A stretch of DNA of 64,000 bases from Enemella evansiae (GTDB taxonomy: Bacteria; Pseudomonadota; Alphaproteobacteria; Rhodobacterales; Rhodobacteraceae), in assembly GCA_017255395.1 (NCBI GenBank), contig JAFKDC010000013.1:1-64000 (forward strand), given 5' to 3'. The translations under genes were made by a program, and so were the position numbers. Within the stretch, counting starts at the first letter, position 1. Each line of letters begins with the position of its first letter. A model generated the notes under the pieces. The model was not told the DNA's origin, did not search any database, and was given only the letters and a program-made list of their open reading frames with translations. Positions 17,168 to 27,248 of this stretch are shown in pieces.

Positions 17168-17986
17168 ATGACGACCACGGTCCGCAGGGGCGCCGAATTT
17201 ATCCGCCTTGTTCTGCAACGCGTGGCCTTCGCCGCCACGATCGCCGTCACGCTTGTGCTGCTGGGGCTGACGCTGGCCGCCGCCCTGGGCTATGCGCCCT
17301 GGCTTACTCTGCCGGTCGGCTATGGCGAGGCCTTTTACACCGATGCAGGTCGGGCGATCCAGATCGGGATGACCGTTCTGGCGGTGCTGCTGTGCTACCA
17401 CCTGCCGACCAATGCCCGCATCATGGCGCTGGAAAACTCGCACCGCTCTTTCCACATGGGCATGCGCGACGTGGCCAAGGCCTATGCGCTGTCGCACCGC
17501 TGCGACCGCGAAGGGGTATTTACCCTGAAAGGCGAATTCGACTCGATCCGCGAGCGCATCGCCTTCCTGCGCGATCACCCGGACCTGGCCGAACTGGAAC
17601 CTTCAGTGCTGGAGCTTGCGGCGCAGATGAGCCACGTCAGTCAAGAGCTGGCCGAGACCTACTCGGACCGCAAGGTCGCCCGGGCGCGGGATTTCCTGAT
17701 CGCGCGCCAGCAGGAGGTCGAGACCTTCAACGAGCGGCTGGAGCAGGCCAAGGCGGCAGCGAACGAGATCCGCATCTGGGCGATGCAGGTGGACCTTGAA
17801 GAGTCGGTCGCGCGCGCCCAGCTGGACCGGATGCGCGCGTCGCTGGCGGATATCCTGCCGGAGCTGGACCGCGCGCAGCCGGAAGCGCCAGAGCCGCAAC
17901 CCGGCGTCACGGTCGAGCCGATCCGCGCCACAGAGACCCCGGTCTATGACGACAGGGTGATGCCCCTGCCCCGCGCCGCGGAATAG
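17168..17986 (+). CDS. Conserved two-helix membrane protein with coiled coil
   Basis: A 272-residue protein with two N-terminal membrane segments (about residues 18-40, VAFAATIAVTLVLLGLTLAA, and 64-80, IQIGMTVLAVLLCYHLP). A long helical, probably coiled-coil cytoplasmic region follows: FDSIRERIAFLRDHPDLAEL, RARDFLIARQQEVETFNERL, and more to about residue 235. The tail is Pro/Glu-rich. I recall homologues widespread in Rhodobacteraceae under the label DNA repair protein, but nothing in the sequence supports a repair activity. It is monocistronic, with GGGGGAATGTC before the ATG. Confidence 0.65.
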   Translation: MTTTVRRGAEFIRLVLQRVAFAATIAVTLVLLGLTLAAALGYAPWLTLPVGYGEAFYTDAGRAIQIGMTVLAVLLCYHLPTNARIMALENSHRSFHMGMRDVAKAYALSHRCDREGVFTLKGEFDSIRERIAFLRDHPDLAELEPSVLELAAQMSHVSQELAETYSDRKVARARDFLIARQQEVETFNERLEQAKAAANEIRIWAMQVDLEESVARAQLDRMRASLADILPELDRAQPEAPEPQPGVTVEPIRATETPVYDDRVMPLPRAAE

Positions 17987-18035
17987 GCGGGCGCGTATCG
18001 GTTGCGACCGCAGGCCGGGAGGCAGAGCCCCCTTG

Positions 18036-18446
18036 CTACGCCGCCGCCTGCGCCTCGGCCCGGATCCGCTCGATCATCGCCCGCAACCCGTTCGACCGCT
18101 GCGCCGACAGGTGGTCGTGCAGGCCAAGCCGCCCCAGTTCGGCGCGGGCGTCCACAGCCGGTACCTCGGACAGGGGCAGGCCATCGTAGAGCCGGTGCAG
18201 CAGGGCAATCAGCCCCTTGACGATCAGCGCGTCGCTTTCGCCGTGAAAGTGGAAGACCCCGGCATCCGGGGTCATGTGCAGCCAGACCTGGCTGGCGCAG
18301 CCCTCGACCTTGGTGGCGGGCACCTTCAGCGCCTCGGGCAGCGGCTCCATCGCCTTGCCCATCTCGATCACCATGCGGTAGCGGTCTTCCCAGTCCTCCA
18401 GGAACTCGAAATCCTCGACCACCGCTTCGAATGCCGCCTGTGCCAT
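18036..18446 (-). CDS. sufE: SufE family sulfur acceptor
   Basis: SufE takes persulfide sulfur from the cysteine desulfurase SufS and passes it to the SufBCD scaffold for Fe-S cluster assembly. The 136-residue protein carries the acceptor cysteine in ATKVEGCASQVWL (C50) and the conserved SDALIVKGLIALLHRLYDG and LGLHDHLSAQRSNGLRAM segments. The length fits the family. It is isolated from any suf operon in this window and divergent from the lipoprotein gene. Confidence 0.95.
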   Translation of the reverse strand: MAQAAFEAVVEDFEFLEDWEDRYRMVIEMGKAMEPLPEALKVPATKVEGCASQVWLHMTPDAGVFHFHGESDALIVKGLIALLHRLYDGLPLSEVPAVDARAELGRLGLHDHLSAQRSNGLRAMIERIRAEAQAAA

Positions 18447-18615
18447 CTGCCAGTTCTCCTTCTTCTGCCCGAGGTAGGCAGGAACAGCGCAAAGGTCCAG
18501 CCCTGCGGCCCCACAACCGTCCCGGCTTTTCCGTCGCCCCGGTCCGGCGGGTGCTTTTCAAGGCCCCTCAATTGCGCTAGGCCTTTCGGCACAAGGCAAG
18601 AAGGGGCAGCCCGTG

Positions 18616-19122
18616 ATGTTCAGACCGATCTCCGTTCTCGTGCTCTCGGCACTTGTGCTGACCAGCTGCGGCACCGTCCGCGAGTCGCGGATCAACCCCT
18701 TCAACTGGTTCGGCAACAGCATCTCGCGCCCGGTTGCGGACGGCACCGCGGCCAACCCGCTGATCCCGCGGCGGAACAACAGCATCTTCCGGCGCAACGA
18801 GGAAGACGCCGCCTATGCCGGGTCGCTGATCGGAGAGGTCTCGGAGCTTCTGGTCGAGCGGCGCCCGGGCGGGGCCGTGATCCGCGCCACCGGCGTGTCG
18901 GACATGCAGGGCCCCTTCGAGGTGCGGCTGGTCCCGGTCGCGGCTGAGACCGGCAACGGCGTGCTGACCTACGAGCTGCGCGGCGTTCAGGTGGCTGCCG
19001 CGCGCGGCAGCGACTGGTCGCGCACCCTGACCGCCGCCGTCTGGCTAACCGATGCCCAACTGGCCGAGATCGGTGTCATCCATGTCAAGGGCGCGCGGAA
19101 CATCCGTTCCGTCCGGCGCTGA
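18616..19122 (+). CDS. Conserved lipoprotein
   Basis: The 168-residue precursor has a short signal and lipobox (LVLTSCGTV), so it should be lipid-anchored in the envelope. The mature part begins RESRINPFNWFGNSISRPV and contains SLIGEVSELLVERRPGGAVI and GVLTYELRGVQVAAARG. No enzymatic motif is visible. The ATG at 18616 directly follows an in-frame GTG; AAGGGG lies upstream. The function is unknown. Confidence 0.75.
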   Translation: MFRPISVLVLSALVLTSCGTVRESRINPFNWFGNSISRPVADGTAANPLIPRRNNSIFRRNEEDAAYAGSLIGEVSELLVERRPGGAVIRATGVSDMQGPFEVRLVPVAAETGNGVLTYELRGVQVAAARGSDWSRTLTAAVWLTDAQLAEIGVIHVKGARNIRSVRR

Positions 19123-19270
19123 GGCGCCGACCCGACCGATCCACTTCATCACGCGATCTGACCCGCAAGCGGGCAATGGCGGCGGCCTGTCCCCGAGACA
19201 GGTCGCCCACGCAGCATTGCTAAGGATGTCGGAACGCGCGGCCCCTGTCACGCCCGGAACCGCGCGGGCT

Positions 19271-20431
19271 TTAGTCCAGTTCGATGACCTTGACGTCGAC
19301 GCCCTTGGCGGTGAGGGCAATCCGGCCGTCGCAGAGCCGCAGGGCATCCTCTCCGAAAACTTCCCTGCGCCAGCCTTTCAGGGCCGCGACATCGCGTTCC
19401 CCGGCGGCGATTGCATCGAGGTCGGCAGCGGGCGCGATCAGCTTCGAGGCCACGCCCGAGCTTTCGGTCTTGGCCTTCAGCAGCACCCGCAGAAGATCCG
19501 CCAGCGCCGGGTTCACCTGCATCTTGTCGCGGCTCTTGTCGACCTGCGGCAGGCCATCCTTGGGACGCTCCTGCCCGGCCTTCACGGCAGCAAGGATACC
19601 ATCTGCGATATCGCCCTTGCGGGCTTCGCGCAGCAGCAGGCGGGACCGCCCGAGGTCGGCCATGTCGGCGGGTTTGGTCGAGGCCAGTTCGACCAGCGCG
19701 TCGTCCTTGAACACGCGGTTGCGCGGCACGTTGCGGGTCTGCGCATGGGTTTCCCGGAAAGCCGCCAGTTCCTGCACGATGGCCAGGAAGCGCGGCGAGT
19801 TGGACCGCGTCTTGATCCGCTTCCAGGCATCCGCGGGATGGGTCACATAGGTTTCGGGATCGGTCAGCACCGCCAGTTCCTCGGCCACCCAGCGGTCGCG
19901 CCCGGTCTTTTCCAGCTGCGCGGCGAGGTGTTCGTAGATCTCGCGCAGGTGCGTCACATCGGCCAGCGCATAGGTCTTCTGGGCGTCGGTCAGCGGGCGC
20001 CGGGACCAGTCGGTGAAGCGCGAGCTTTTGTCGAGCTGCTGCTTGGCGATCTTGCGGACCAGCGTCTCGTAGCCGACCTGTTCTCCGAAGCCGCAGACCA
20101 TGGCGGCCACCTGCGTGTCGAAAAGAGGCCGGGGGATCACGCCGTGGTCGATATGGAAGATTTCCAGATCCTGCCGCGCGGCGTGGAAGACCTTGACGAT
20201 GCTCTCGTCCCGGAAGAGGTCCATCAGCGGCTCCAGCGACAGCCCCTCGACCAGCGGATCGACCAGCACCGCATTCTCGTCGCCCCGGCCCGGCAAGGCC
20301 AGCTGCACGAGGCAGAGCTTGGAATAATAGGTGCGTTCGCGCAGGAATTCCGTGTCGACGGTGATATAGGGTTGGCCCTTGGCCTCCTCGCAGAATGCCG
20401 CGAGATCTTCGGTCGTCGTCAATGTCCGCAT
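19271..20431 (-). CDS. rnd: Ribonuclease D
   Basis: A 3'-5' exoribonuclease that trims tRNA precursors. The 386-residue protein has the DEDDy exonuclease triad: ITVDTEFLRERTYY (Exo I), VKVFHAARQDLEIF (Exo II) and KTYALADVTHLREIY (Exo III, with Tyr and Asp). HRDC domains follow (NVPRNRVFKDDALVELASTK). The chosen start gives MRTLTTTEDLAAF, the usual family N-terminus; a GTG 42 nt upstream is possible but adds a poor leader. Neither start has a strong ribosome site. It lies downstream of purM-purN on the same strand. Confidence 0.93.
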   Translation of the reverse strand: MRTLTTTEDLAAFCEEAKGQPYITVDTEFLRERTYYSKLCLVQLALPGRGDENAVLVDPLVEGLSLEPLMDLFRDESIVKVFHAARQDLEIFHIDHGVIPRPLFDTQVAAMVCGFGEQVGYETLVRKIAKQQLDKSSRFTDWSRRPLTDAQKTYALADVTHLREIYEHLAAQLEKTGRDRWVAEELAVLTDPETYVTHPADAWKRIKTRSNSPRFLAIVQELAAFRETHAQTRNVPRNRVFKDDALVELASTKPADMADLGRSRLLLREARKGDIADGILAAVKAGQERPKDGLPQVDKSRDKMQVNPALADLLRVLLKAKTESSGVASKLIAPAADLDAIAAGERDVAALKGWRREVFGEDALRLCDGRIALTAKGVDVKVIELD

Positions 20432-20527
20432 CGGTGCAGTCTTTTCTGTATTATCGTTGCTCGTAAAAGTCACTCAGGCCCCGGGGCCGACCATACAACA
20501 GCACGGGCGGAAATGGAAACCATGCCG

Positions 20528-21111
20528 CTAAAGCGTCACCGGAGTCCGGTCGCCGACGGCAAACCGGCGCAGAACCGCCGGGTAAAGCCGGTGCTCCTGC
20601 ACCAGCACCCGCGCCGCGAGGCTGTCCGGCGTGTCATCCGGGTTCACCGCGATCCGGGCCTGGCCGAGGATCGGCCCCTCGTCCAGTTCCGGCGTCACCT
20701 CGTGCACCGTGCAGCCGTGCTCTGCATCGCCTGCCTCCAGCGCGCGGGCGTGGGTGTGCAGGCCGCGGTACTTGGGCAGCAGCGAGGGGTGGATGTTCAG
20801 CATCCGTCCCCGCCAGGGCGTCACGAAAGAGGCGGTCAGCACCCGCATGAACCCGGCCAGGCACAATATGTCCGGCGCCGCCTTGTCCAGTTCGGCATTC
20901 AGAGCGGCCTGGAAGGCCTCGCGGTCGCCGCCGAAGGGCCGGTGATCCACCACCGCCGTCGGGATGCCGCGCGCGGCGGCCTTGGCCAGCCCGCCCGCGT
21001 CGGCGTTGTTCGACAACACAAGGCAGGGCCGCGCCGGGTGGTCGCCGGTCATGTCGTCGACCAGCGAGACCATGTTGGACCCGCCACCCGAAATGAAGAT
21101 GGCGACTCGCT

Positions 21112-21115
<4 letters not shown>
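20528..21115 (-). CDS. purN: Phosphoribosylglycinamide formyltransferase
   Basis: PurN uses 10-formyl-tetrahydrofolate to formylate GAR in the third step of purine synthesis. The 195-residue protein has [15 protein letters not shown] (phosphate loop), the catalytic segment [16 protein letters not shown] (Asn and His), and the aspartate in [13 protein letters not shown]. The start is a GTG that overlaps the purM stop by four bases (GTGA), so PurN is translationally coupled to PurM. Confidence 0.95.
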
Positions 21116-22158
<1,043 letters not shown>

Positions 22159-22310
22159 GTCTGCGCTCCGCTTGGTTTGCGGCGCACTTACCGCAAGGGG
22201 GCAAAGAAGGGAAGCGCAGAGCGCCCCGCGGCACGACGCAAGAGCACAGGAAGCCCGAGCATCAGCCGCTTGACCAGACCTGCCGCGCGCCGTAGTGACA
22301 TCGCCACGGT

Positions 22311-22387
22311 GGGCCTGTAGCTCAATTGGTTAGAGCAGGGCGCTCATAACGCCTTGGTTGCGGGTTCAAGTCCTGCCGGGCCTACCA
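22311..22387 (+). tRNA. tRNA with CAU anticodon (probably tRNA-Ile2)
   Basis: Seventy-seven bases including encoded CCA. The acceptor strand GGGCCTG pairs with CGGGCCT with two wobble pairs; the anticodon loop CTCATAA carries CAT. The anticodon stem and variable loop (GGCGCTCATAACGCCTTGGT) resemble the minor isoleucine tRNA, whose C34 becomes lysidine, rather than elongator tRNA-Met; an automatic call may say Met. An AT-richer gene starts 197 nt after its 3' end. Confidence 0.88.
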
Positions 22388-22392
22388 AGATA

Positions 22393-22409
22393 TTAAATCT
22401 TATATTTAA
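22393..22409. promoter_or_regulatory. AT-rich inverted repeat after the tRNA
   Basis: TTAAAT-CTTAT-ATTTAA lies just past the tRNA, in a markedly AT-rich stretch unlike its surroundings. It could terminate the tRNA transcript or belong to the promoter region of the ATP-grasp gene. The rest of the 196-nt gap has no other clear signal. Confidence 0.35.
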
Positions 22410-22583
22410 AATCAATGGGTTAACTATAAAATGCGGATCGCGATTTTTTGCAGAACCCCCCAAGTCTTTCAGTGGCTTGCGCGTAACGTGGACCGCTGCG
22501 TCCTGAGCCTAAGAAAATTGGCACTAGCTTGGGGAGTTGTTGTGGGGCTAATTTCGGCACAAACAACATAGGGAATTGCTTGA

Positions 22584-23864
22584 ATGGTTGCGTCAATCTG
22601 GCGACCTGCCTGCGGGTCGGAGAACTTTTTCGTGGACGATTTTCAGACTAATCTTGTGCAGTGTGCGGCATCAGCCAGAAATATCTCCATAAAATCCATC
22701 GCATCGCCGACGTTCTCGTTAACACATTACGGCATCACCCATCATTTCGTGCGCCATCGCCCTGACACTCTCAGCTTTTTTTCCAGGCAAGTTACAAATT
22801 CCAAGGCCCTTACGAAGGCATTTTTACGACAGGCCGGAATTCCAACTCCGAATGGCCGTCTTTTCGACCCCGAGCAGTTAGAAGAAGCTTGGGAATACGC
22901 TCGTAAATTGGAATCCGCAGTCGTTGTAAAACCATTGACTGGTAGTTCCGGCAAGGGAGTAACGGCAAATATCAGGGATTGGGATCACTTTTGCCTTGCC
23001 TGGAAACAGGTTCCGGAAGGTCAGAGGGTCATCATCGAAGAACACATTGAGGGGCAGGACTACCGCGTAGTCGTTATCGGAAAAAGCCATGCAGGAACCG
23101 CCCTCAGGCGCCCTGCAAGGATCATTGGCGACGGACGATCCACGATCTCGCAATTGATCGATCAAAAGCGTAGCGAACGATCGCAGAATCCGTTTGTGGC
23201 GGACGCCGACTTCGAGCTGACGTCTAACATGGCTTTTCTATTGCGATGCGCAGGGTTCGACGAGAACACAGTGCTCCCAAAAGGACGAACCTGGCAACTT
23301 CACGATATCGCGAACATTTCTGCCGGTGGCGATACGATAGACGTTTCGACCGCGATTCATCCAGATTTTCAGGATATCGCCGTCCGTGCGACCTACGCCG
23401 TGCCTGGCCTGCGATACTCGGGAGTGGACCTTCTTGTGCCCGATATCTCCAAGCCAGCGGCGGGTCAGAAGTTTGCAGTCATCGAAGTCAATTCGACGCC
23501 CGATCTCGCCCTTCATCACTATCCGATGGAAGGTTCCAGCCGAGACCTGAACGGAGCGTTGCTCGAAGATATGTTCCCGACGGCCCGTATCGTTCCGCCA
23601 GCCCAATGGGTCGGCAAGACCATGACGGTCGAGTTTGACGGAAATTTCGACAGGTTCACCGAGGACCTGAAACTGCACGTTTTCCAGAATTGTGCTGCGG
23701 GATCGCTTACCCGAACGGGCGACAGAACCGGAATGATCGAAGTGGCCGCGCCAAGTCATTCTTGTGCACGGTTCGTCCGGCGCGTGAGATCAATGCTAGG
23801 AACGAAAGTCGATGTTTCCCCGTGGGACGGCGCCCCCCCGCCCCGGTTTGTTTTTTCAGCCTGA
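22584..23864 (+). CDS. ATP-grasp ligase, cyanophycin-synthetase-like
   Basis: A 426-residue carboxylate-amine ligase. Residues 70-310 form an ATP-grasp domain. NSKALTKAFLRQAGIPTPNG opens it, VVVKPLTGSSGKGVTANI is the nucleotide-binding lysine and Gly-rich loop, and VIIEEHIEGQDYRVVVIG and RRPARIIGDGRSTISQLID match cyanophycin synthetase and GshAB ATP-grasp domains. FAVIEVNSTPDLALHHYPMEG is the metal-binding end. There is no Mur-ligase domain. The last 80 residues (from KTMTVEFDGNFDRFTED) may be acylphosphatase-like, but this is weak. AGGGAA precedes the ATG. The base composition is less GC-rich than its neighbours and it sits at a tRNA 3' end, suggesting transfer. The substrate is unknown; probably it joins an amino acid to a peptide or small acid. 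Confidence 0.75.
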   Translation: MVASIWRPACGSENFFVDDFQTNLVQCAASARNISIKSIASPTFSLTHYGITHHFVRHRPDTLSFFSRQVTNSKALTKAFLRQAGIPTPNGRLFDPEQLEEAWEYARKLESAVVVKPLTGSSGKGVTANIRDWDHFCLAWKQVPEGQRVIIEEHIEGQDYRVVVIGKSHAGTALRRPARIIGDGRSTISQLIDQKRSERSQNPFVADADFELTSNMAFLLRCAGFDENTVLPKGRTWQLHDIANISAGGDTIDVSTAIHPDFQDIAVRATYAVPGLRYSGVDLLVPDISKPAAGQKFAVIEVNSTPDLALHHYPMEGSSRDLNGALLEDMFPTARIVPPAQWVGKTMTVEFDGNFDRFTEDLKLHVFQNCAAGSLTRTGDRTGMIEVAAPSHSCARFVRRVRSMLGTKVDVSPWDGAPPPRFVFSA

Positions 23865-24222
23865 CCTAGCGCGTAAGGACCTGCCGCCGTAACACTATCG
23901 CGGCCCCATCGCCCGACCGCCGCCGGCAGCGGCGCGCAGCCTGCCCGCGCCCCGTTTGCGATGGGGGTTGCCCGGCTTCAATCGACGCGGTCAATGCCAT
24001 GGCCCCGGCAGGGGCCCGCAACTGGCCTCCGCCCTGCCCTGTCGATCCGGATTGCGGAGCGGTCTTCCTGCAACCCGTGATGGGCAGCGCCATCAGCACG
24101 GCACTGTCTGCGGATCTCGCCCTGCACGCCGCCCGGGCCCTGGGGCGACGCGATGGGCGCTTTACGATCCGCGCCGTCAGCGGGCCTGACAGCGACCCGG
24201 GTCCGGGAACCGGCGCAAGCTA
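23865..24222. other. Intergenic stretch without a supported gene
   Basis: 358 nt between the ATP-grasp gene and the ABC permease, GC-rich again. An open frame at 23999-24286 would overlap the permease gene on the other strand and has no ribosome site, so I do not call it. I looked for a copy of the tRNA 3' end that would mark an attachment site and saw none. Confidence 0.5.
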
Positions 24223-25047
24223 TCAGCCAGTGGCCTGCGTGTCAGCCCAGCTTGCAAAGATCTTCTCCAGCGCGACCACCACGTAGTACAGCACGATCCC
24301 CAGCGCGGCGAGCGCGATCAGCACCGCGAACATCAGCGGATAATCCGAGTTCGTCTTGGCACTGTCGAACAGCGCGCCAAGCCCCCGCCCGTGCGGCGAG
24401 ACGATCTCCATCAGGTTGGTGCCGATGAAGGCCAGCGTGACCGCCACCTTGAGCGCGCCGAAGAACTCGGGCAGCGTCTTGGGTAGCGCGATCTTCCAGA
24501 AGATCGTCGCCTGCGAGGCGCCGAGCGAGCGCAGGATGTCGCGGTATTCCGGTTCCAGCGTCGACAGCCCGATCGAGATCGAGACCGCGATGGGAAAGAA
24601 CGAGATCATGAAGGCGATCAGCACCGTGTTGAAATCATGCGCCCCCACGAACATCAGCGCCACGATGGGCACGACGGTGGCCTTTGGGATGGCATTGAAT
24701 CCCACCAGCAGCGGGTAAAGCGCGTCGCGCATCAGCCGCGAGAAGCCCATGACCATGCCAAACCCCACGCCGACGACAACCGCCAGCAACAGGCCGACCA
24801 CGGTCCGCCACAGCGTCTGCCAGCCCATCGTGATGAACAGCGACCAGTATTTCGCATAGGCCGGCGGCAGGTCCGAGGGCGAGGCCATGACGTAGTCCGG
24901 CCAGCCGTTGATCCGCACCAGCGCCTCCCAGAACAGCAGGAAGACCACGATGGCCCCCAGCGGTGCCAGCACCGCGCGCGAGGTCAGGGCCTTCAGCCAG
25001 CCACCCCGGGTGGCTGCTTTGGGGTTCATGTCGGGGACGTAGGCCAT
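24223..25047 (-). CDS. ABC transporter permease (NitT/TauT type)
   Basis: A 274-residue inner-membrane permease with about six helices. The EAA-type loop for ATPase contact is visible in EYRDILRSLGASQATIFWKIALPKTLP. VGVGFGMVMGFSRLMRDALYP and FNAIPKATVVPIVALMFVGA are typical of permeases in the nitrate/taurine/thiamine-precursor import family. It is the last gene of a three-gene minus-strand cluster: binding protein, ATPase, permease. The substrate is not identifiable from the permease. Confidence 0.88.
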   Translation of the reverse strand: MAYVPDMNPKAATRGGWLKALTSRAVLAPLGAIVVFLLFWEALVRINGWPDYVMASPSDLPPAYAKYWSLFITMGWQTLWRTVVGLLLAVVVGVGFGMVMGFSRLMRDALYPLLVGFNAIPKATVVPIVALMFVGAHDFNTVLIAFMISFFPIAVSISIGLSTLEPEYRDILRSLGASQATIFWKIALPKTLPEFFGALKVAVTLAFIGTNLMEIVSPHGRGLGALFDSAKTNSDYPLMFAVLIALAALGIVLYYVVVALEKIFASWADTQATG

Positions 25048-25203
25048 GGGGCTCTCCGGCTCGGTCTCGGGGCGCCGGAGCGCCGGTCTGTCTGGTGCCG
25101 CAACGAGGCGCGGCTCGGGATGGGGTCTTCGCTGCCGGGCACATCCGCGCCCCGGTTCCGGGGCCGCATGTGTGCCGCGCGACGGTCGGCGGCGCGGCCT
25201 GCC

Positions 25204-25986
25204 TCAGGCGGCCGCCCGGCCCTGCGCGACCTGGATCTGGTGGCGCAGGATGTTGAGCATCTCCGCCGCTTCGGGCGTATACAGGTGCTCCAGATCGCGC
25301 GGCCCGGTGTCCGGCACGTCCAGCACGTATTGCGTGCGCGCCGGGCGCTGCGACAGCACCACCACCTGATCGGCAAGGAAGATCGACTCGCGCAGATCGT
25401 GGGTGATCAGCACGCCGGTAAAGGGCTCTTCGGCCTTCACCTTGTGCATGGTCTGCCACAGATCCTCGCGGGTGAAGGCATCCAGCGCGCCGAAGGGCTC
25501 GTCGAGGATCAGAACCTCGGGCTTGTGGACCAGCGCGCGGCACAGGCTGGCGCGCTGCCGCATGCCGCCGGACAGCTCCGAGGGCCGCTTGTCCTCGAAG
25601 CCCTCCAGCCCCACCAGCGCCAGCAGGAAGCGCGCACGCTCTTCCTTCTGCGCCTTGGTCAGCGTGTTGGGCACGATCTCCAGCGGCAGGATGACGTTTT
25701 GCAGGATCGTCCGCCACTCCAGCATCACCGGGTTCTGGAAGGCCATGCCGACCGTGGGGCGCGGTCCCTTTACCGGCGTGCCATGCAGCGTGACGGTGCC
25801 CTCGTCCGGGCGCATCAGGCCGGAAATCAGCTTGGTCAGCGTGGACTTGCCGCAGCCCGAGGGCCCGACGACGGCGACAAAGCCGCCCTCGTTCACGCTG
25901 ACATCCAGCCCGTCCAGCACGGGCAACGGGCCGGACGGCGTCTTGTAGGCGTGTCGCACGCCCGCGATGTGGATCATCGATGTCAT
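25204..25986 (-). CDS. ABC transporter ATPase (NitT/TauT type)
   Basis: A 260-residue ATPase. Walker A is in VVGPSGCGKSTLTKLISGL, the Q-loop in VGMAFQNPVMLEWRTILQNV, the signature in LSGGMRQRASLCRALV, and Walker B in VLILDEPFGALDAFTREDLW, then the switch His in LITHDLRES. The EW after FQNPVML is typical of the SsuB/TauB/ThiZ-like group. It lies between the binding-protein and permease genes on the same strand. Confidence 0.92.
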   Translation of the reverse strand: MTSMIHIAGVRHAYKTPSGPLPVLDGLDVSVNEGGFVAVVGPSGCGKSTLTKLISGLMRPDEGTVTLHGTPVKGPRPTVGMAFQNPVMLEWRTILQNVILPLEIVPNTLTKAQKEERARFLLALVGLEGFEDKRPSELSGGMRQRASLCRALVHKPEVLILDEPFGALDAFTREDLWQTMHKVKAEEPFTGVLITHDLRESIFLADQVVVLSQRPARTQYVLDVPDTGPRDLEHLYTPEAAEMLNILRHQIQVAQGRAAA

Positions 25987-26041
25987 GAGATCGTTCCCTT
26001 CAACCGGGCCGCGCAGAGGGTCCCCGCGCGGCCCGTCCTTA

Positions 26042-27046
26042 TCACTTCAGCGCAAAGCCGCCCTCGGGCAGATAGGCGTCGGTGAAATAAGTCGACATAT
26101 CGCCCATCGACTGGAACGTGTAGATTGTGGCGATCTGGTCGAGCGCGCTGGCAAAGCGGTCCGCGTCGACCGGGCCAAAGCCGTTTTCCAGAGCGAAATC
26201 CGTCGCCACATTGGCCTCGATGGACAGCTCCAGCCGGCGCTGCTCCAGCGCGGCGTCGGCGGCGGGGTTGCGCTCGATCAGGCTGGGGATGGCGGCGGCG
26301 GGGTCGGCCACGGCATCGGCCCAGCCCTTGGCGACCGCAGAGAGGAACCCCTCGATCACTGCGGGGTTCTCGGCGGCGTAGTCGGTGTTCACGATGATCG
26401 CATTGCCGTAGAGGTCGACGCCGTAATCGGCCATCAGCAGGGTCGTGATGTCCTCCTCCTCGATGCCCAGCCGCACGAGATTCAGGTAGGACGAGAAGGA
26501 AAAGCCGGTGATCGCGGCGACGTTGCCCTGGGCCAGCATCGGCTCACGCGTGGGGAAGCCTACCGGCTCGACGGTGATGACATCGGTGTCCAGATCGTTC
26601 TCGGCGGCGAAGATCGGGAACTGCGCCCATGCGCCATCGGGCGGCGGCGCACCCAGCACCTTGCCCTCCAGGTCCTTCGGCGTCTCGATCCCCAGCGACT
26701 TGCGGCCGATCACCGCGAAGGGCGGCTTGTCGTAGATCATCATGGCCGCTTTGACCGGCGCATCGGGGTTCTGGTCAAGGAACTTGATCAGCGAGTTGAT
26801 ATCGGCGAACCCCACCGGAAAGGCCCCGGTCGCCACCTTCGGAATCGCGTCGAGAGAGCCCGACCCGGCGCTGATCTCGACCGACAGGTCGGCCTCTTCG
26901 AAATAGCCCTTATCGATGGCGACGAAATAGGGCGCGGCGGGGCCTTCGAATTTCCAGTCAAGAGCGAAGGGCACATCGGTCTGCGCCCAGGCCGAACCGG
27001 CCAGCAGCAGGCCAGCGGCGACGGCGGCGATCTTTGGGTAAATCAC
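26042..27046 (-). CDS. ABC transporter substrate-binding protein (NMT1/THI5-like)
   Basis: A 334-residue periplasmic binding protein with signal peptide MIYPKIAAVAAGLLLAGSAW, cut after WAQ. The mature start DVPFALDWKFEGPAAPYFVA and GYFEEADLSVEISAGSGSLD fit the NMT1/THI5-like family, which includes binders of pyrimidine precursors, sulfonates and nitrate-like anions. The start is a GTG at 27046, with GAGGAGA ten bases upstream. It is the first gene of the importer cluster. No TPP or other riboswitch was recognised upstream, so a thiamine link is unsupported. Confidence 0.85.
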   Translation of the reverse strand: MIYPKIAAVAAGLLLAGSAWAQTDVPFALDWKFEGPAAPYFVAIDKGYFEEADLSVEISAGSGSLDAIPKVATGAFPVGFADINSLIKFLDQNPDAPVKAAMMIYDKPPFAVIGRKSLGIETPKDLEGKVLGAPPPDGAWAQFPIFAAENDLDTDVITVEPVGFPTREPMLAQGNVAAITGFSFSSYLNLVRLGIEEEDITTLLMADYGVDLYGNAIIVNTDYAAENPAVIEGFLSAVAKGWADAVADPAAAIPSLIERNPAADAALEQRRLELSIEANVATDFALENGFGPVDADRFASALDQIATIYTFQSMGDMSTYFTDAYLPEGGFALK

Positions 27047-27248
27047 GGGGGGTATCTCCTCGGTCGAATCATTCCCTGTCCGGGTCAGGGTAAGCGACCT
27101 GCGGGCCTGTCCGTTAGCCATTCCGGGCAAATATCAGGATTTTTTGTCTCTTTTTCGGGCATAAGCACGGGAAACGCCGAAAAGAAAGGCGCAACCGCAG
27201 CCATGCCGTCCAAGGGTTTCCCACGGCCCCGCACAAAGCGACCCCCGC

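Noticed and set aside
17168-17986. DNA repair protein label for the two-helix coiled-coil protein
   Set aside because: The sequence shows two membrane segments and a coiled coil and no nuclease, ligase or DNA-binding motif.
22311-22387. tRNA-Met for the CAU tRNA
   Set aside because: The anticodon stem and variable loop look more like minor tRNA-Ile than elongator Met. I kept Ile2 as the likelier call but cannot exclude Met without TilS-determinant scoring.
23999-24286. Plus-strand frame in the gap after the ATP-grasp gene
   Set aside because: It runs into the permease gene on the opposite strand, lacks a ribosome site and resembles nothing known.
27047-27248. A TPP or other riboswitch upstream of the NMT1/THI5-like binding protein
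   Set aside because: I looked for the conserved TPP core (CUGAGA) and did not find it; no other riboswitch signature is visible.
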